A stretch of 64,000 nt of DNA, taken from the NCBI GenBank assembly GCA_009691725.1, contig SIAP01000004.1, forward strand, positions 49,917 through 113,916, in the 5' to 3' direction. The DNA comes from Phycisphaerales bacterium (GTDB taxonomy: Bacteria; Planctomycetota; Phycisphaerae; Phycisphaerales; SM1A02). Numbering within the stretch: the stretch's first letter is position 1; each line of letters begins with the position of its first letter. A model generated the notes under the pieces. The model saw only the letters and a program-made list of their open reading frames with translations, searched no databases and had not been told where the DNA came from. This document shows, piece after piece, positions 8,777-16,723 of the stretch. Made by a program: the position numbers and the translations under genes.

Positions 8777-9796
8777 TCACGGCACTGGAACATGATCCAA
8801 GAGCGCGCGAACGATGTCGTCTGCAGTCTTCTCTTCGGCTTCGGCTTCGTAGGAGAGCCCAAGTCGGTGTCGCAACACGCTCGGGGCGATGTCTTTCACG
8901 TCCTGTGGAACGGTGTAGCCCCGACCATCGAGAAATGCCTTGGCTTTCGCTGCGAGTGCCAGCGCAATTGTCGCCCGAGGCGAGCAGCCATACTGAACGA
9001 GTCCTTCGATCGGAACCTTGTGCTTTTTCGGATCGCGTGTCGAGGTCACCAGCTCGACGATGTAATCCTTCATTCGATCATCCATGAAGATCTGATCCAC
9101 GAGCAGTCGCGCCGCGGAAATGTCGGCTGGTTGCATCACTGCATCAACCGTCAGCGAGTGTTGGGTGTTCGCCATGCGATCGAGAATGTGGCGTTCCTCT
9201 TTCGCCGTTGGATAGGTCACCACCAGTTTCATTGCGAAGCGATCGATCTGCGCCTCGGGCAGGGGATAGGTTCCCTCCTGCTCGATGGGATTCTGAGTCG
9301 CCAGCACGATGAACGGATCCGGAAGTCGATAGGTCGTGTCCCCAATGGTCACCTGTCGCTCTTGCATCGCTTCGAGCAGCGCCGATTGCACCTTCGCAGG
9401 CGCACGGTTGATCTCATCCGCCAGGATGATGTTGGAAAAAATGGGGCCGTGCTTCACGGTGAACTCGCCAGTGTGTGGACGATAGATCAGCGTGCCGATG
9501 AGATCCGCAGGGAGCAGATCTGGAGTGAACTGGACTCGGCGGAATCCAGTATTGATTCCTTTCGCAAGGCAGCTGACGGCGGTTGTCTTGGCCAGACCGG
9601 GCACGCCTTCGATCAGCACGTGGCCATTCATCAGCAAACTGCAGAGCAATCCCTCGATCAACGCGTCTTGTCCGACAATGACGCGGTGAATCTGATCAAC
9701 GAGATGTCGAAATGGTCGGCTTGCGGAATCGACTTGTCGTTCGAGCTCGACGATGTCGCGTTGTGATGTGGACGGGGTCGTCATCGTTCGGTTCAT
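8777..9796 (-). CDS. moxR: MoxR-type AAA+ ATPase
   Basis: 339 residues. Walker A GVPGLAKT at 64-71, Walker B ILADEIN at about 124-130, sensor 1 ATQNP at 166-170 and a C-terminal helical lid. The motif order and GLAKT variant are characteristic of MoxR ATPases, which act as chaperones that load metals or assemble partner complexes, usually through VWA proteins. This is the first gene of the operon; the next six or seven genes encode the expected partners. Two in-frame ATGs (9796 and 9784) are possible starts. It is divergent from the dehydrogenase at 9871, with 74 bases between them. Confidence 0.95.
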   Translation of the reverse strand: MNRTMTTPSTSQRDIVELERQVDSASRPFRHLVDQIHRVIVGQDALIEGLLCSLLMNGHVLIEGVPGLAKTTAVSCLAKGINTGFRRVQFTPDLLPADLIGTLIYRPHTGEFTVKHGPIFSNIILADEINRAPAKVQSALLEAMQERQVTIGDTTYRLPDPFIVLATQNPIEQEGTYPLPEAQIDRFAMKLVVTYPTAKEERHILDRMANTQHSLTVDAVMQPADISAARLLVDQIFMDDRMKDYIVELVTSTRDPKKHKVPIEGLVQYGCSPRATIALALAAKAKAFLDGRGYTVPQDVKDIAPSVLRHRLGLSYEAEAEEKTADDIVRALLDHVPVP

Positions 9797-9870
9797 CCTG
9801 TCGTTACGCCACCGCTTGTGGCTAGGTTCGGAGTGCCTCCGCAGGATAATCCAAGCGTAATCTTGCCGTC

Positions 9871-10764
9871 ATGGCAGAATCAATACGAATCGGCTGGATC
9901 GGTTGTGGCGTGATGGGGAAATCGATGGCGGGCCATCTGATGGACGCGGGAAACGCGCTGACGATCCATTCCAGAACCAAATCTCGGGCGGATGCCCTCA
10001 TCGCACGAGGTGCTCTCTGGGCATCGACGCCTGCCGAGGTCGCCGCACAGTGCGAGGTCTTGTTCTCGATGGTCAGCATGCCAAGCGATGTCGAGTCAGT
10101 GCATCTTGGGCCAAACGGCACATTGAGCGCGCAAACACTGCCGAGTGTCATTGTCGACATGACGAGTAGTCGTCCCTCGCTCGCCCGTCAGATTTACGAC
10201 GCTGGCGCAGAAAGGGGGGTTGCTTCGCTGGATGCGCCCGTCACGGGCGGTGACATCGGCGCACGCAATGCCACGCTGTCGATTCTTGTGGGTGGCGATC
10301 CTGCCGCATTCGACCGAGTGCGCTCACTTCTGAACTTGATGGGAAAGACCGTGATTCTTCAGGGAGCAGCGGGATCTGGGCAACAGGCGAAAGTCGTGAA
10401 CCAGATTCTCATTGCCGCCACGATGATGGGTGTGTGCGAAGCACTCTCCTACGCCAAGTCGAGCGGTCTCGATCCGCAGCGGGTACTCGAATCCGTTTCA
10501 GCAGGCGCGGCGGGAAGTTGGTCTCTCGCCAATCTCGCTCCGCGCATTCTTCGTGGTGACTTTGAGCCAGGCTTTTTCATTGACCACTTCCTCAAGGACC
10601 TCGCCATTGCAATCGAGGAATGCCGCAGCGCTGGCATCGAAACCCCCGCCCTCGCCCTTGCGCATTCGCTCTACCGCAAGGCGAGCGCCGCAAGTCTCGG
10701 ACAGCGGGGGACGCAGGCGCTCTATCTGCTGTATGAGCAAGCCCAGGCGACCCTGCCGCGTTGA
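9871..10764 (+). CDS. NAD(P)-dependent beta-hydroxyacid dehydrogenase (3-hydroxyisobutyrate dehydrogenase family)
   Basis: 297 residues. The Rossmann motif GWIGCGVMGKSMAGHLM is at the N terminus, followed by the substrate-binding signature DAPVTGGDIGA and the catalytic-lysine segment GSGQQAKVVNQ of this family. The C-terminal all-helical dimerisation domain is complete. Family members reduce or oxidise 3-hydroxyisobutyrate, tartronate semialdehyde (2-hydroxy-3-oxopropionate) or succinic semialdehyde; the sequence alone does not decide which, and no pathway genes flank it. It is a single gene, divergent from moxR. Confidence 0.9.
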   Translation: MAESIRIGWIGCGVMGKSMAGHLMDAGNALTIHSRTKSRADALIARGALWASTPAEVAAQCEVLFSMVSMPSDVESVHLGPNGTLSAQTLPSVIVDMTSSRPSLARQIYDAGAERGVASLDAPVTGGDIGARNATLSILVGGDPAAFDRVRSLLNLMGKTVILQGAAGSGQQAKVVNQILIAATMMGVCEALSYAKSSGLDPQRVLESVSAGAAGSWSLANLAPRILRGDFEPGFFIDHFLKDLAIAIEECRSAGIETPALALAHSLYRKASAASLGQRGTQALYLLYEQAQATLPR

Positions 10765-10872
10765 GGCGCGGTTCCCGTCGGCCGCTGGGCTCGTCGGTCA
10801 CCGCGAACACACTCAACGGTTGCATCGATACGACATCCTGTGTAGCCTCTCCCTTCACTTTTGGAGCACCAT

Positions 10873-11181
10873 ATGACCGCCTTGATCGCTGGTAAGACCG
10901 TCACAATTTCAGTCACGTCAGTTCCCAAGGAGCCTCGACATCGCAAGACGATCGAGCGGTTGATGCGTCTGCAACCAGCAGTGCAACGAACACTCACACG
11001 CGTCGCCCGCAAGCGGGGCCGTGACAATCCGCTCAATCAGCGAGGTGGTCGAATGTGGGTTTCCCGCATTCCAGCGACCCGCTGTGTTGGCGCGGAACTT
11101 GGCGCAAAGTTCACGCTCCGAGTGACTCCACAGATCATGCCGGATGTGATGGCGGTGTCGCGTTTCCTTGAGATCGCGTAA
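10873..11181 (+). CDS. Small basic protein of unknown function
   Basis: 102 residues from the ATG at 10873, which has GGAG 6 bases upstream (10863-10866). An earlier in-frame TTG at 10861 is less likely because it would put the ribosome site inside the gene. The protein is rich in Arg (PRHRKTIERLMRLQPAVQRTL and RVARKRGRDNPLNQRGGRMW), has no signal peptide or membrane segment, and ends in a more hydrophobic part (TPQIMPDVMAVSRFLEIA). The basic helix suggests nucleic-acid or ribosome binding, but that is only a guess. No family is recognised. Confidence 0.65.
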   Translation: MTALIAGKTVTISVTSVPKEPRHRKTIERLMRLQPAVQRTLTRVARKRGRDNPLNQRGGRMWVSRIPATRCVGAELGAKFTLRVTPQIMPDVMAVSRFLEIA

Positions 11182-11207
11182 CTAGCCCAATCTGATCGCT
11201 TCGCTCT

Positions 11208-11909
11208 TTAACTTCGTTTTTCGCTTCGCTCTTCGATCCAAAGGGCGAGTGCTTGCCAGTCATCAAGCCCATCCACCAACAATTCTGGGTTGTGTGAAGC
11301 AAGTTCTGACATGGGGTGTGCGCCAGTCGCAACTGCGATCGCTTGACAGCCATTGAAGTGAGCGCAGTCGATGTCCAGCGGAGTGTCACCGACGATGATC
11401 ACGTGTGAGGGGTCGATTGACCGACCAGTTGCTGCGTGGTGCCTCTGCATCGCCACCGGAGGAAGATCGCGTCGATGGTGCCCATCATCGGCCCACGCGT
11501 TGTAGACAAACGGTTCGAGAGGAATGGCGGCGTGTGCAACCTTGATTCGCCCAGTGTGTTCGTAATTTCCGGTCAGCAATCCCAGCACGCATGCCTCGCT
11601 TCTGGAAAGGGCGACGACGAGTTCGCGCGCGCCGGCGAGCGCATGCGATCGCGCATCGTCCGCGAATCCGCGTTGGAGATGGATTCCGTACGCGGTGCGA
11701 AAACTCTCGTGGCGCTCCGCCGTGGGCTCGATGCCAGCGTGCGCCATCAGGTCCTTCCAGATCAGTCGATCGAGCCGTCCTGAAATGGAAATGCCATCGA
11801 AGGAAAAGCGATGCTGTGGAAAGAGTTCATGGGCGGCTGCGAGCATGCCGCGCATCCCTGCGCCCTCCGTGCGGAGCAGCGTGCCATCGATATCAAAGAG
11901 CACGAGCAT
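11208..11909 (-). CDS. HAD-family hydrolase, phosphoglycolate phosphatase-like
   Basis: 233 residues from the ATG at 11909. HAD motif I is FDIDGTLL at residues 4-11 with nucleophile Asp6; motif II is in GLLTGN; motif IV is VGDTPLDIDCA. A helical cap domain lies between motifs I and II, as in PGP/beta-phosphoglucomutase-type enzymes. Substrate is unknown; phosphoglycolate or another small phosphate ester is the usual case. The start lies 14 bases after sucC, so the two are probably co-transcribed, although a metabolic link is not obvious. Confidence 0.88.
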   Translation of the reverse strand: MLVLFDIDGTLLRTEGAGMRGMLAAAHELFPQHRFSFDGISISGRLDRLIWKDLMAHAGIEPTAERHESFRTAYGIHLQRGFADDARSHALAGARELVVALSRSEACVLGLLTGNYEHTGRIKVAHAAIPLEPFVYNAWADDGHHRRDLPPVAMQRHHAATGRSIDPSHVIIVGDTPLDIDCAHFNGCQAIAVATGAHPMSELASHNPELLVDGLDDWQALALWIEERSEKRS

Positions 11910-11923
11910 GGTGGCGCACTCAC

Positions 11924-13141
11924 TCAGACGGACGCGGGTGCATGTGCAGCGACCGCAGCGACGATCTTTGCGGCGGCGTCGCGCAGGTCGGTCGCCGATT
12001 GCATCGAGGGGATCTGGCTCCGCGCGGCGTCGAGCACTTCGCGCGCCTGATCGACATTCGTTCCCTCGAGTCGGACCACGAGCGGCACGCTGAATCCGAT
12101 GGTCTGCGCTGCGGAGACGATCGCGCGCGCAATCCGATCGCACTGCATGATGCCGCCGAAAATGTTGACCAGCACACCTTGCACCCGTCCATCACTCAAG
12201 ATGATGCGAAACGCTTCAGTCACTGCCTCTTCAGTCGCGCTTCCGCCGACATCGAGGAAATTCGCTGGCTCGCCACCATGCAGTTTGATGATGTCCATCG
12301 TGCTCATCGCCAGTCCAGCGCCATTGACAAGGCATCCGATGTTGCCGTCGAGCGCCACATACGAAAGCCCAAACTCCTGCGCTCGAATCTCCGCTGGATT
12401 CTCCTCAGCGGGATCGTGCATCGCAGCGATTTCAGAATGCCGAAAGAGTGCGTTGTCATCAAACGAAAACTTGGCGTCGATTGCCATGACTTGTCCGTCA
12501 GGGTGGTCGGGGCGTGGCGGCGTGAGCACGAGCGGGTTCACTTCAACGAGGCTCGCGTCTGTCGTTCGTTGCAGGGCGCACAGTTTCGTCAGGACGCTCA
12601 CGGCCTGCCCAAGCGCCTTGCCCTTGAATCCAAGCGCAAGCGCCACGCCGCGCGCCTGAAATGGTTGTAGCCCAACGAGTGGATCGATTGCAAGTTTGAT
12701 GATCGCCTCTGGATTCGTCTCTGCGACCCGCTCAATTTCAACACCGCCCTCCGCGCTGGCGATGAGTGTGTTTGTTCGGCGCGCACGATCAACCAGGACG
12801 GCCGCGTAGAACTCACGCGCGATGTCAACGGCATCTGCCACGAGCAACCGGCTCACAGCAAGCCCTTCGGGTGGCGTTTGAGGACTCACCATGCGATTCG
12901 ACAACATGAATGTTGCCGCAGCAACGACCTCTTCGACACTCTTAACGACACGCACAAATCCGGCCTTGCCGCGCCCACCAGCGTGGACCTGCGCCTTCAC
13001 AACAATGAGTTGCGACCCGCCTTCGATCAATGCGGCAGCTGCAGCGCGGGCATCCTCGACGCTCTCGACCATCGTGCTCTTGGGGACGGGAATACCAGCC
13101 TGAACCAACAAGTGACGCGCCTGAAACTCATGGATTTTCAT
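11924..13141 (-). CDS. sucC: Succinate-CoA ligase, ADP-forming, beta subunit
   Basis: 405 residues, slightly longer than the usual 385-390. N-terminal [20 protein letters not shown] and [15 protein letters not shown] are the conserved ATP-grasp start; [30 protein letters not shown] and VNIFGGI are the standard signatures. The beta subunit binds nucleotide and works with SucD, which carries the phosphohistidine, in the TCA cycle. No sucD lies next to it: a HAD phosphatase follows and dedA precedes (12 bases). SucD must be encoded elsewhere. A malate-CoA ligase beta subunit is a less likely alternative. Confidence 0.94.
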   Translation of the reverse strand: MKIHEFQARHLLVQAGIPVPKSTMVESVEDARAAAAALIEGGSQLIVVKAQVHAGGRGKAGFVRVVKSVEEVVAAATFMLSNRMVSPQTPPEGLAVSRLLVADAVDIAREFYAAVLVDRARRTNTLIASAEGGVEIERVAETNPEAIIKLAIDPLVGLQPFQARGVALALGFKGKALGQAVSVLTKLCALQRTTDASLVEVNPLVLTPPRPDHPDGQVMAIDAKFSFDDNALFRHSEIAAMHDPAEENPAEIRAQEFGLSYVALDGNIGCLVNGAGLAMSTMDIIKLHGGEPANFLDVGGSATEEAVTEAFRIILSDGRVQGVLVNIFGGIMQCDRIARAIVSAAQTIGFSVPLVVRLEGTNVDQAREVLDAARSQIPSMQSATDLRDAAAKIVAAVAAHAPASV

Positions 13142-13153
13142 GGGTCAAGAATC

Positions 13154-13804
13154 CTACCGCTTCGCCGTGGCTCGGCGCGCCTTCCACCACTCGAACGCGA
13201 CAGGGAGTACCGAGATGACCACGATGGCGATCACAACCACCTCAAAGTTGCGTTTCACGATGGGAATATCACCGAAGACGAACCCAGCGCCCACCAGCGA
13301 GACCACCCAGAGCAATCCCCCTCCAATGCAGTACGCGATGAAAGTTGAAAAACGCATCAGCCCGACTCCTGCGAAGAATGGCGCGAAAGTACGGACAATC
13401 GGCACGAACCGAGCGAGGACCACGGCTTTGGGTCCGTGGCGAGCGAAAAACTCGCGTGTGCGCTCGAGGTGCGCGACGCGCAGCAGTGGAATTCGCCCCG
13501 AAAAAGCGCGCGGTCCAATCCACTTCCCGATGTGATAGTTCACCGTGTCGCCACAGACCGCGGCAACAACAATCGTCGCGGAGCAGATCCACGGATCGAG
13601 CCCAATCTTGCGCGCACACACCGCACCGACTGCGAAGAGCAGACTGTCGCCTGGCAGAAATGGAGTCACCACCAATCCCGTCTCGCAGAAGATGATGATG
13701 AAGAGAATCGCGTAGGACCAGACTCCAGCCGCCTGCACGATGTCAGTGAGAAATCCATCGAGTTCTGTAAAGAGTCGAGGAAGCTGTTCGATGATGCCGT
13801 CCAT
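13154..13804 (-). CDS. DedA family inner-membrane protein (VTT/SNARE-associated domain)
   Basis: 216 residues, with several hydrophobic segments. It carries DedA-family features: ETGLVVTPFLPGDSLLFAVGAV near residue 40, GDTVNYHIGKWIG, and the R-x-x-P segment FARHGPKAVVLARFVPIVRTFAPFFAGV. DedA proteins are thought to act as lipid scramblases or transporters linked to undecaprenyl phosphate or phospholipid recycling and the proton motive force. It ends 12 bases before sucC begins and its start lies 77 bases downstream of the tRNA-Ser gene on the same strand. Confidence 0.92.
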   Translation of the reverse strand: MDGIIEQLPRLFTELDGFLTDIVQAAGVWSYAILFIIIFCETGLVVTPFLPGDSLLFAVGAVCARKIGLDPWICSATIVVAAVCGDTVNYHIGKWIGPRAFSGRIPLLRVAHLERTREFFARHGPKAVVLARFVPIVRTFAPFFAGVGLMRFSTFIAYCIGGGLLWVVSLVGAGFVFGDIPIVKRNFEVVVIAIVVISVLPVAFEWWKARRATAKR

Positions 13805-13881
13805 GGAAATCCAATCCAGCGAATCAAATCAGTTGAACACTGCACCGACGAGAGCCCAATTGCAGCACTACCAAACAGCAA

Positions 13882-13972
13882 CGGACAGGGCGGGATTCGA
13901 ACCCACGGTAGGGGTATAAGCCCCTACATCGGTTTAGCAAACCGACGCCTTCAACCGCTCGGCCACCTGTCC
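13882..13972 (-). tRNA. tRNA-Ser(GCT)
   Basis: Class II tRNA of 91 nt. On the minus strand the acceptor GGACAGG pairs with CCTGTCC and the discriminator is G. Anticodon stem TCGGT/ACCGA encloses loop TTGCTAA, anticodon GCT, reading AGC/AGU. The long variable arm forms its own stem (TAGGGGC...CCCCTA), and the T loop GGTTCGAATCC is intact. CCA is not encoded. It lies between pgeF and dedA on the same strand. Confidence 0.96.
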
Positions 13973-14035
13973 AGAGGATTGCGAGTGTAGCAATCGGCCA
14001 CGCACGGTCTCGCCTTTGTGTGTGCGTCGCTGGTG

Positions 14036-14698
14036 TCAGCGTGGAACCGCGATCCCAGCGAGCATCCTGACTGTGTTCTGTGGCTCACGGCGATGACTGG
14101 CAAATCGGACATCGGCGATAGTGCAGGGCGCAGTGTCATCGATCGCCATTGGAAGCATCCCAGCACGAAGCAAGAGAATCCGCGCGGCGACCGAGCAGTC
14201 AGCGAAGGCTTTTCCGGGCAAGCGAGAGGGGAGGAGCGCGTCAGCCAACCCCTGCGCGTGAAAGGCTTCAACCACATCAACACCGACCTCATACCGCTCA
14301 CCGCGAGCGCAGGGTCCGATGGCTGCGACCATGCGTGACGGCACTGCACCGAATTGAACAACCATGCGATGGACGGCCACCCCAACGATGTCCTGCGCAG
14401 CACCACGCCATCCCGCATGAATTGCTGCGCAGCTTCGCGAAGCGAGGCACGCGATCAAGAGTGGTGCGCAGTCCGCAGTCGAGATGATCGGCACCAAGTG
14501 CGGGTCATCGTTGATGATGGCGTCGGCTTCCAGTTCTGGAATGGCATCGCACTCGCTTGCCACGACACAGGTGTGGCCATGGACTTGCCTGCTTCGCGCG
14601 GGTCGTGCAGAGGTTGATGCAAGGTGCTTCGCAATCCAAAGTGGAGTTGGCGGTGTGCGGGTCGAGAACCAATGGTGAACCTGCGAATCACTGAGCAG
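14036..14698 (-). CDS. pgeF: PgeF/YfiH (laccase-domain) purine nucleoside phosphorylase-like protein, start codon non-canonical or disrupted
   Basis: The family metal ligands are His, Cys and His. The Cys in STADCAPLL and the His in HAGWRG are encoded downstream of a GTG at 14563, but the first His, in RQVHGH (codon 14579-14581), and the family N terminus (HHWFSTR) are encoded upstream. That frame is open to a TGA at 14771-14773 yet has no ATG, GTG or TTG. I give a CTG at 14698 as a possible start; a one-base deletion after a TTG at 14715 in the next frame is another explanation. A product starting at 14563 (175 residues) would lack a metal ligand. Members act on purine nucleosides and in peptidoglycan quality control. 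Confidence 0.72.
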   Translation of the reverse strand: MLSDSQVHHWFSTRTPPTPLWIAKHLASTSARPARSRQVHGHTCVVASECDAIPELEADAIINDDPHLVPIISTADCAPLLIACLASRSCAAIHAGWRGAAQDIVGVAVHRMVVQFGAVPSRMVAAIGPCARGERYEVGVDVVEAFHAQGLADALLPSRLPGKAFADCSVAARILLLRAGMLPMAIDDTAPCTIADVRFASHRREPQNTVRMLAGIAVPR

Positions 14699-14869
14699 CT
14701 TGGAAACCCAGCCAACCTGCGGAGGATCGCTTTCTGACGGCGAGGAAGTCGTGCCAGAGCAGTGTTCGATTCAGTCAGTCCTCAACGAGCGCAACCGCAC
14801 GGCTCATGGTGAGGGTGCGGTTGCTCCACGAGGCGCGCCGGCCTCGGCGGGTACCAAATGTCAGTCCAT

Positions 14870-16681
14870 TCAATGCGGCGGCGCATCGCCTTCGTTGGTC
14901 TCATCAAGCAGTGGCATGTCGATGCGCCAACCCATCGCATCGAGCGCCAACCATTCGCGACGCGACAAGAAATCTGGAAGGATCCCCAGTTGAACAAGTT
15001 CCAAGTCTTGCTGGAAGGGGTCCTGCGTGGCGGAAACCGGGTCGCGAGTGAACCATGTGTTGCCCTTGCCGATCTCTTTCCCCATGAGGCAACGGGTGAC
15101 AAGATCTGCAAGTTCGTCCTGTTTGACGAATGCTCCTCGGATCGGCGACCCGTCATACATTTCCATTTCGAAGTCTTCCTCGACTCCCAAGGAGTTGTGG
15201 ATGAAATTCAGAATCGACGAATTCGCCGCAGAGTTTCGGGCAACTGTCCGGGGCATGGCGCCACGGAATTCGATGGGAACATTGGGAGCAGCATTGAGCG
15301 TGAACACGGATCGTCGGAAATCCACGACAACGCAATCGGCTCCAAACGTGTAGATCGACTGCGCCGCGCCTTCGGGATACCAAGGTGTTCGTTGGGTGTC
15401 AGCAATACTGTTTGGAGGAATCGTGAGTTGAAGGTCGTCAAAGACATTCCCTTGCGCGACCGTCATCGCTCCCTGAGACCCATTGAGTCGACCTCTGATC
15501 TGATCATGGAAGTAAAGGACAGGGTCCTTATTGATCGCAGGCTGAAGGAGCGTATTCGACAGTATGCCCTCGTCGAGGGCTGACTTCATCATGGTCTGAT
15601 TCAATCCTGGGTTGTAATCAAGCGCCCATCCGTTCGGCAGCGATCCAGATTCGTAGTAGCCCATGAGTGCGTCTCGATACTCAGCGCAGGCCAATTGTGC
15701 CAGCGTGTGAAAGTTGACAAGATACAACTCATTGATGACATCTGTTTGGAATCGAAAGAGATCCATGATCGTGCAATCACGACTCAGGAAGTCAGCACCC
15801 GCGACGAATCCGAAGCACTGCGCTATCTCCCGTATCAGGTGATCTTGGAAGGAGTAGAGCAGGCTCTGTCCAAACGCCAATCCATTCGATGGGTCAAAGT
15901 CCCATTGAATTGCTGAATTCAGCGAGATCGTCCCGTCGTAGGTCAACGCAGTGGGACCTGAATCTTGGATGCCGAGCGCTAAAAGCAGTGGTCGCACTAC
16001 GAAGACACGATTCTCGGGTGTCGACGCGGTTGAAACGCCGCTATATCGAACAGCGAGCGTCGATTGTGGTGGAACTGAATAGAGCTCACCTTCGGCATCG
16101 TTGGAGGCATTGATCGCGTTGCTGACAGTTGAGTACTTTTCCGTCGAGTACTTCCCAGTCGTGACACCCAGTCGTCCCGTGCCGAGCGGAACATACGCCA
16201 ACCGCAGTACAAGAGTGAGGTTGGGTGTATCGATCTGCGATTCAAAGTAAGACTCGACGGACGCAACGGCTGCGGTGAAAGCAGCAAGTTGCGCTGGAGG
16301 AATGAGCGAGCCTGAAGTGACTCGAAACTGGATGTCAAGAGGCACGTCGACTCCGGCGATTCCTCCCTCGTCACCATCTCCAGTCTTCTCTTTGCTGCGC
16401 CCACCAATGGTTTGGTCGATTGTCCACTCCATCGCGGGCCGTTCTATCGAGCGCTCAGTTGCTTCGACCATTGACCGAAGTTCGGTGAGGTCCACTGGAC
16501 CAGCCCCCGCAACTGAGTGGGGGAACGAAACGGAGTAGTGCTCTGGCATGCCCACGGCTTCCAATCCGCGCGGATCCTTGATGACGAGGACCGCGTCTTG
16601 CGTCACGCGGGCGATCTGCGCCTGGGAGGCGTTCTGCTGGGCCAAGAACAACTGTGCAGCAAAGAGTGTTGATGTGATCAT
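14870..16681 (-). CDS. Secreted metalloprotease-like protein with a degenerate zinc site (probable pseudoenzyme)
   Basis: 603 residues with a short N-terminal signal-like segment. The overall layout resembles secreted planctomycete proteins of the NF038122-type metalloprotease group: a domain start at LDIQFRVTSG (about 116), a central helix followed by FGFVAGADF and DLFRFQ (307-312), and a terminal LDAMGW. In such enzymes the central helix carries HEIGHALGF; here residues 284-292 read REIAQCFGF, so both zinc-binding His residues are gone while the Glu and the following FGF remain. It probably does not cleave peptides by the usual route. It starts 42 bases after the metzincin gene and is probably co-transcribed. 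Family assignment is by resemblance. Confidence 0.6.
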   Translation of the reverse strand: MITSTLFAAQLFLAQQNASQAQIARVTQDAVLVIKDPRGLEAVGMPEHYSVSFPHSVAGAGPVDLTELRSMVEATERSIERPAMEWTIDQTIGGRSKEKTGDGDEGGIAGVDVPLDIQFRVTSGSLIPPAQLAAFTAAVASVESYFESQIDTPNLTLVLRLAYVPLGTGRLGVTTGKYSTEKYSTVSNAINASNDAEGELYSVPPQSTLAVRYSGVSTASTPENRVFVVRPLLLALGIQDSGPTALTYDGTISLNSAIQWDFDPSNGLAFGQSLLYSFQDHLIREIAQCFGFVAGADFLSRDCTIMDLFRFQTDVINELYLVNFHTLAQLACAEYRDALMGYYESGSLPNGWALDYNPGLNQTMMKSALDEGILSNTLLQPAINKDPVLYFHDQIRGRLNGSQGAMTVAQGNVFDDLQLTIPPNSIADTQRTPWYPEGAAQSIYTFGADCVVVDFRRSVFTLNAAPNVPIEFRGAMPRTVARNSAANSSILNFIHNSLGVEEDFEMEMYDGSPIRGAFVKQDELADLVTRCLMGKEIGKGNTWFTRDPVSATQDPFQQDLELVQLGILPDFLSRREWLALDAMGWRIDMPLLDETNEGDAPPH

Positions 16682-16723
16682 GTGTGGTAGTTCGCTTGAA
16701 GAATGAGAGGAAAAACGATGGAG

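Noticed and set aside
8120..9766. 548-residue open frame on the plus strand opposite moxR and DUF58
   Set aside because: The minus strand encodes complete MoxR and DUF58 proteins with all family motifs; the plus-strand reading has no recognisable domain.
11591..12670. 359-residue plus-strand frame over sucC and the HAD gene
   Set aside because: Arg/His-rich translation without motifs, opposite two complete genes.
14455..14715. 86-residue frame starting at TTG 14715 as its own gene
   Set aside because: It overlaps pgeF in another frame and has no motif; it is only of interest as a possible frameshifted pgeF start.
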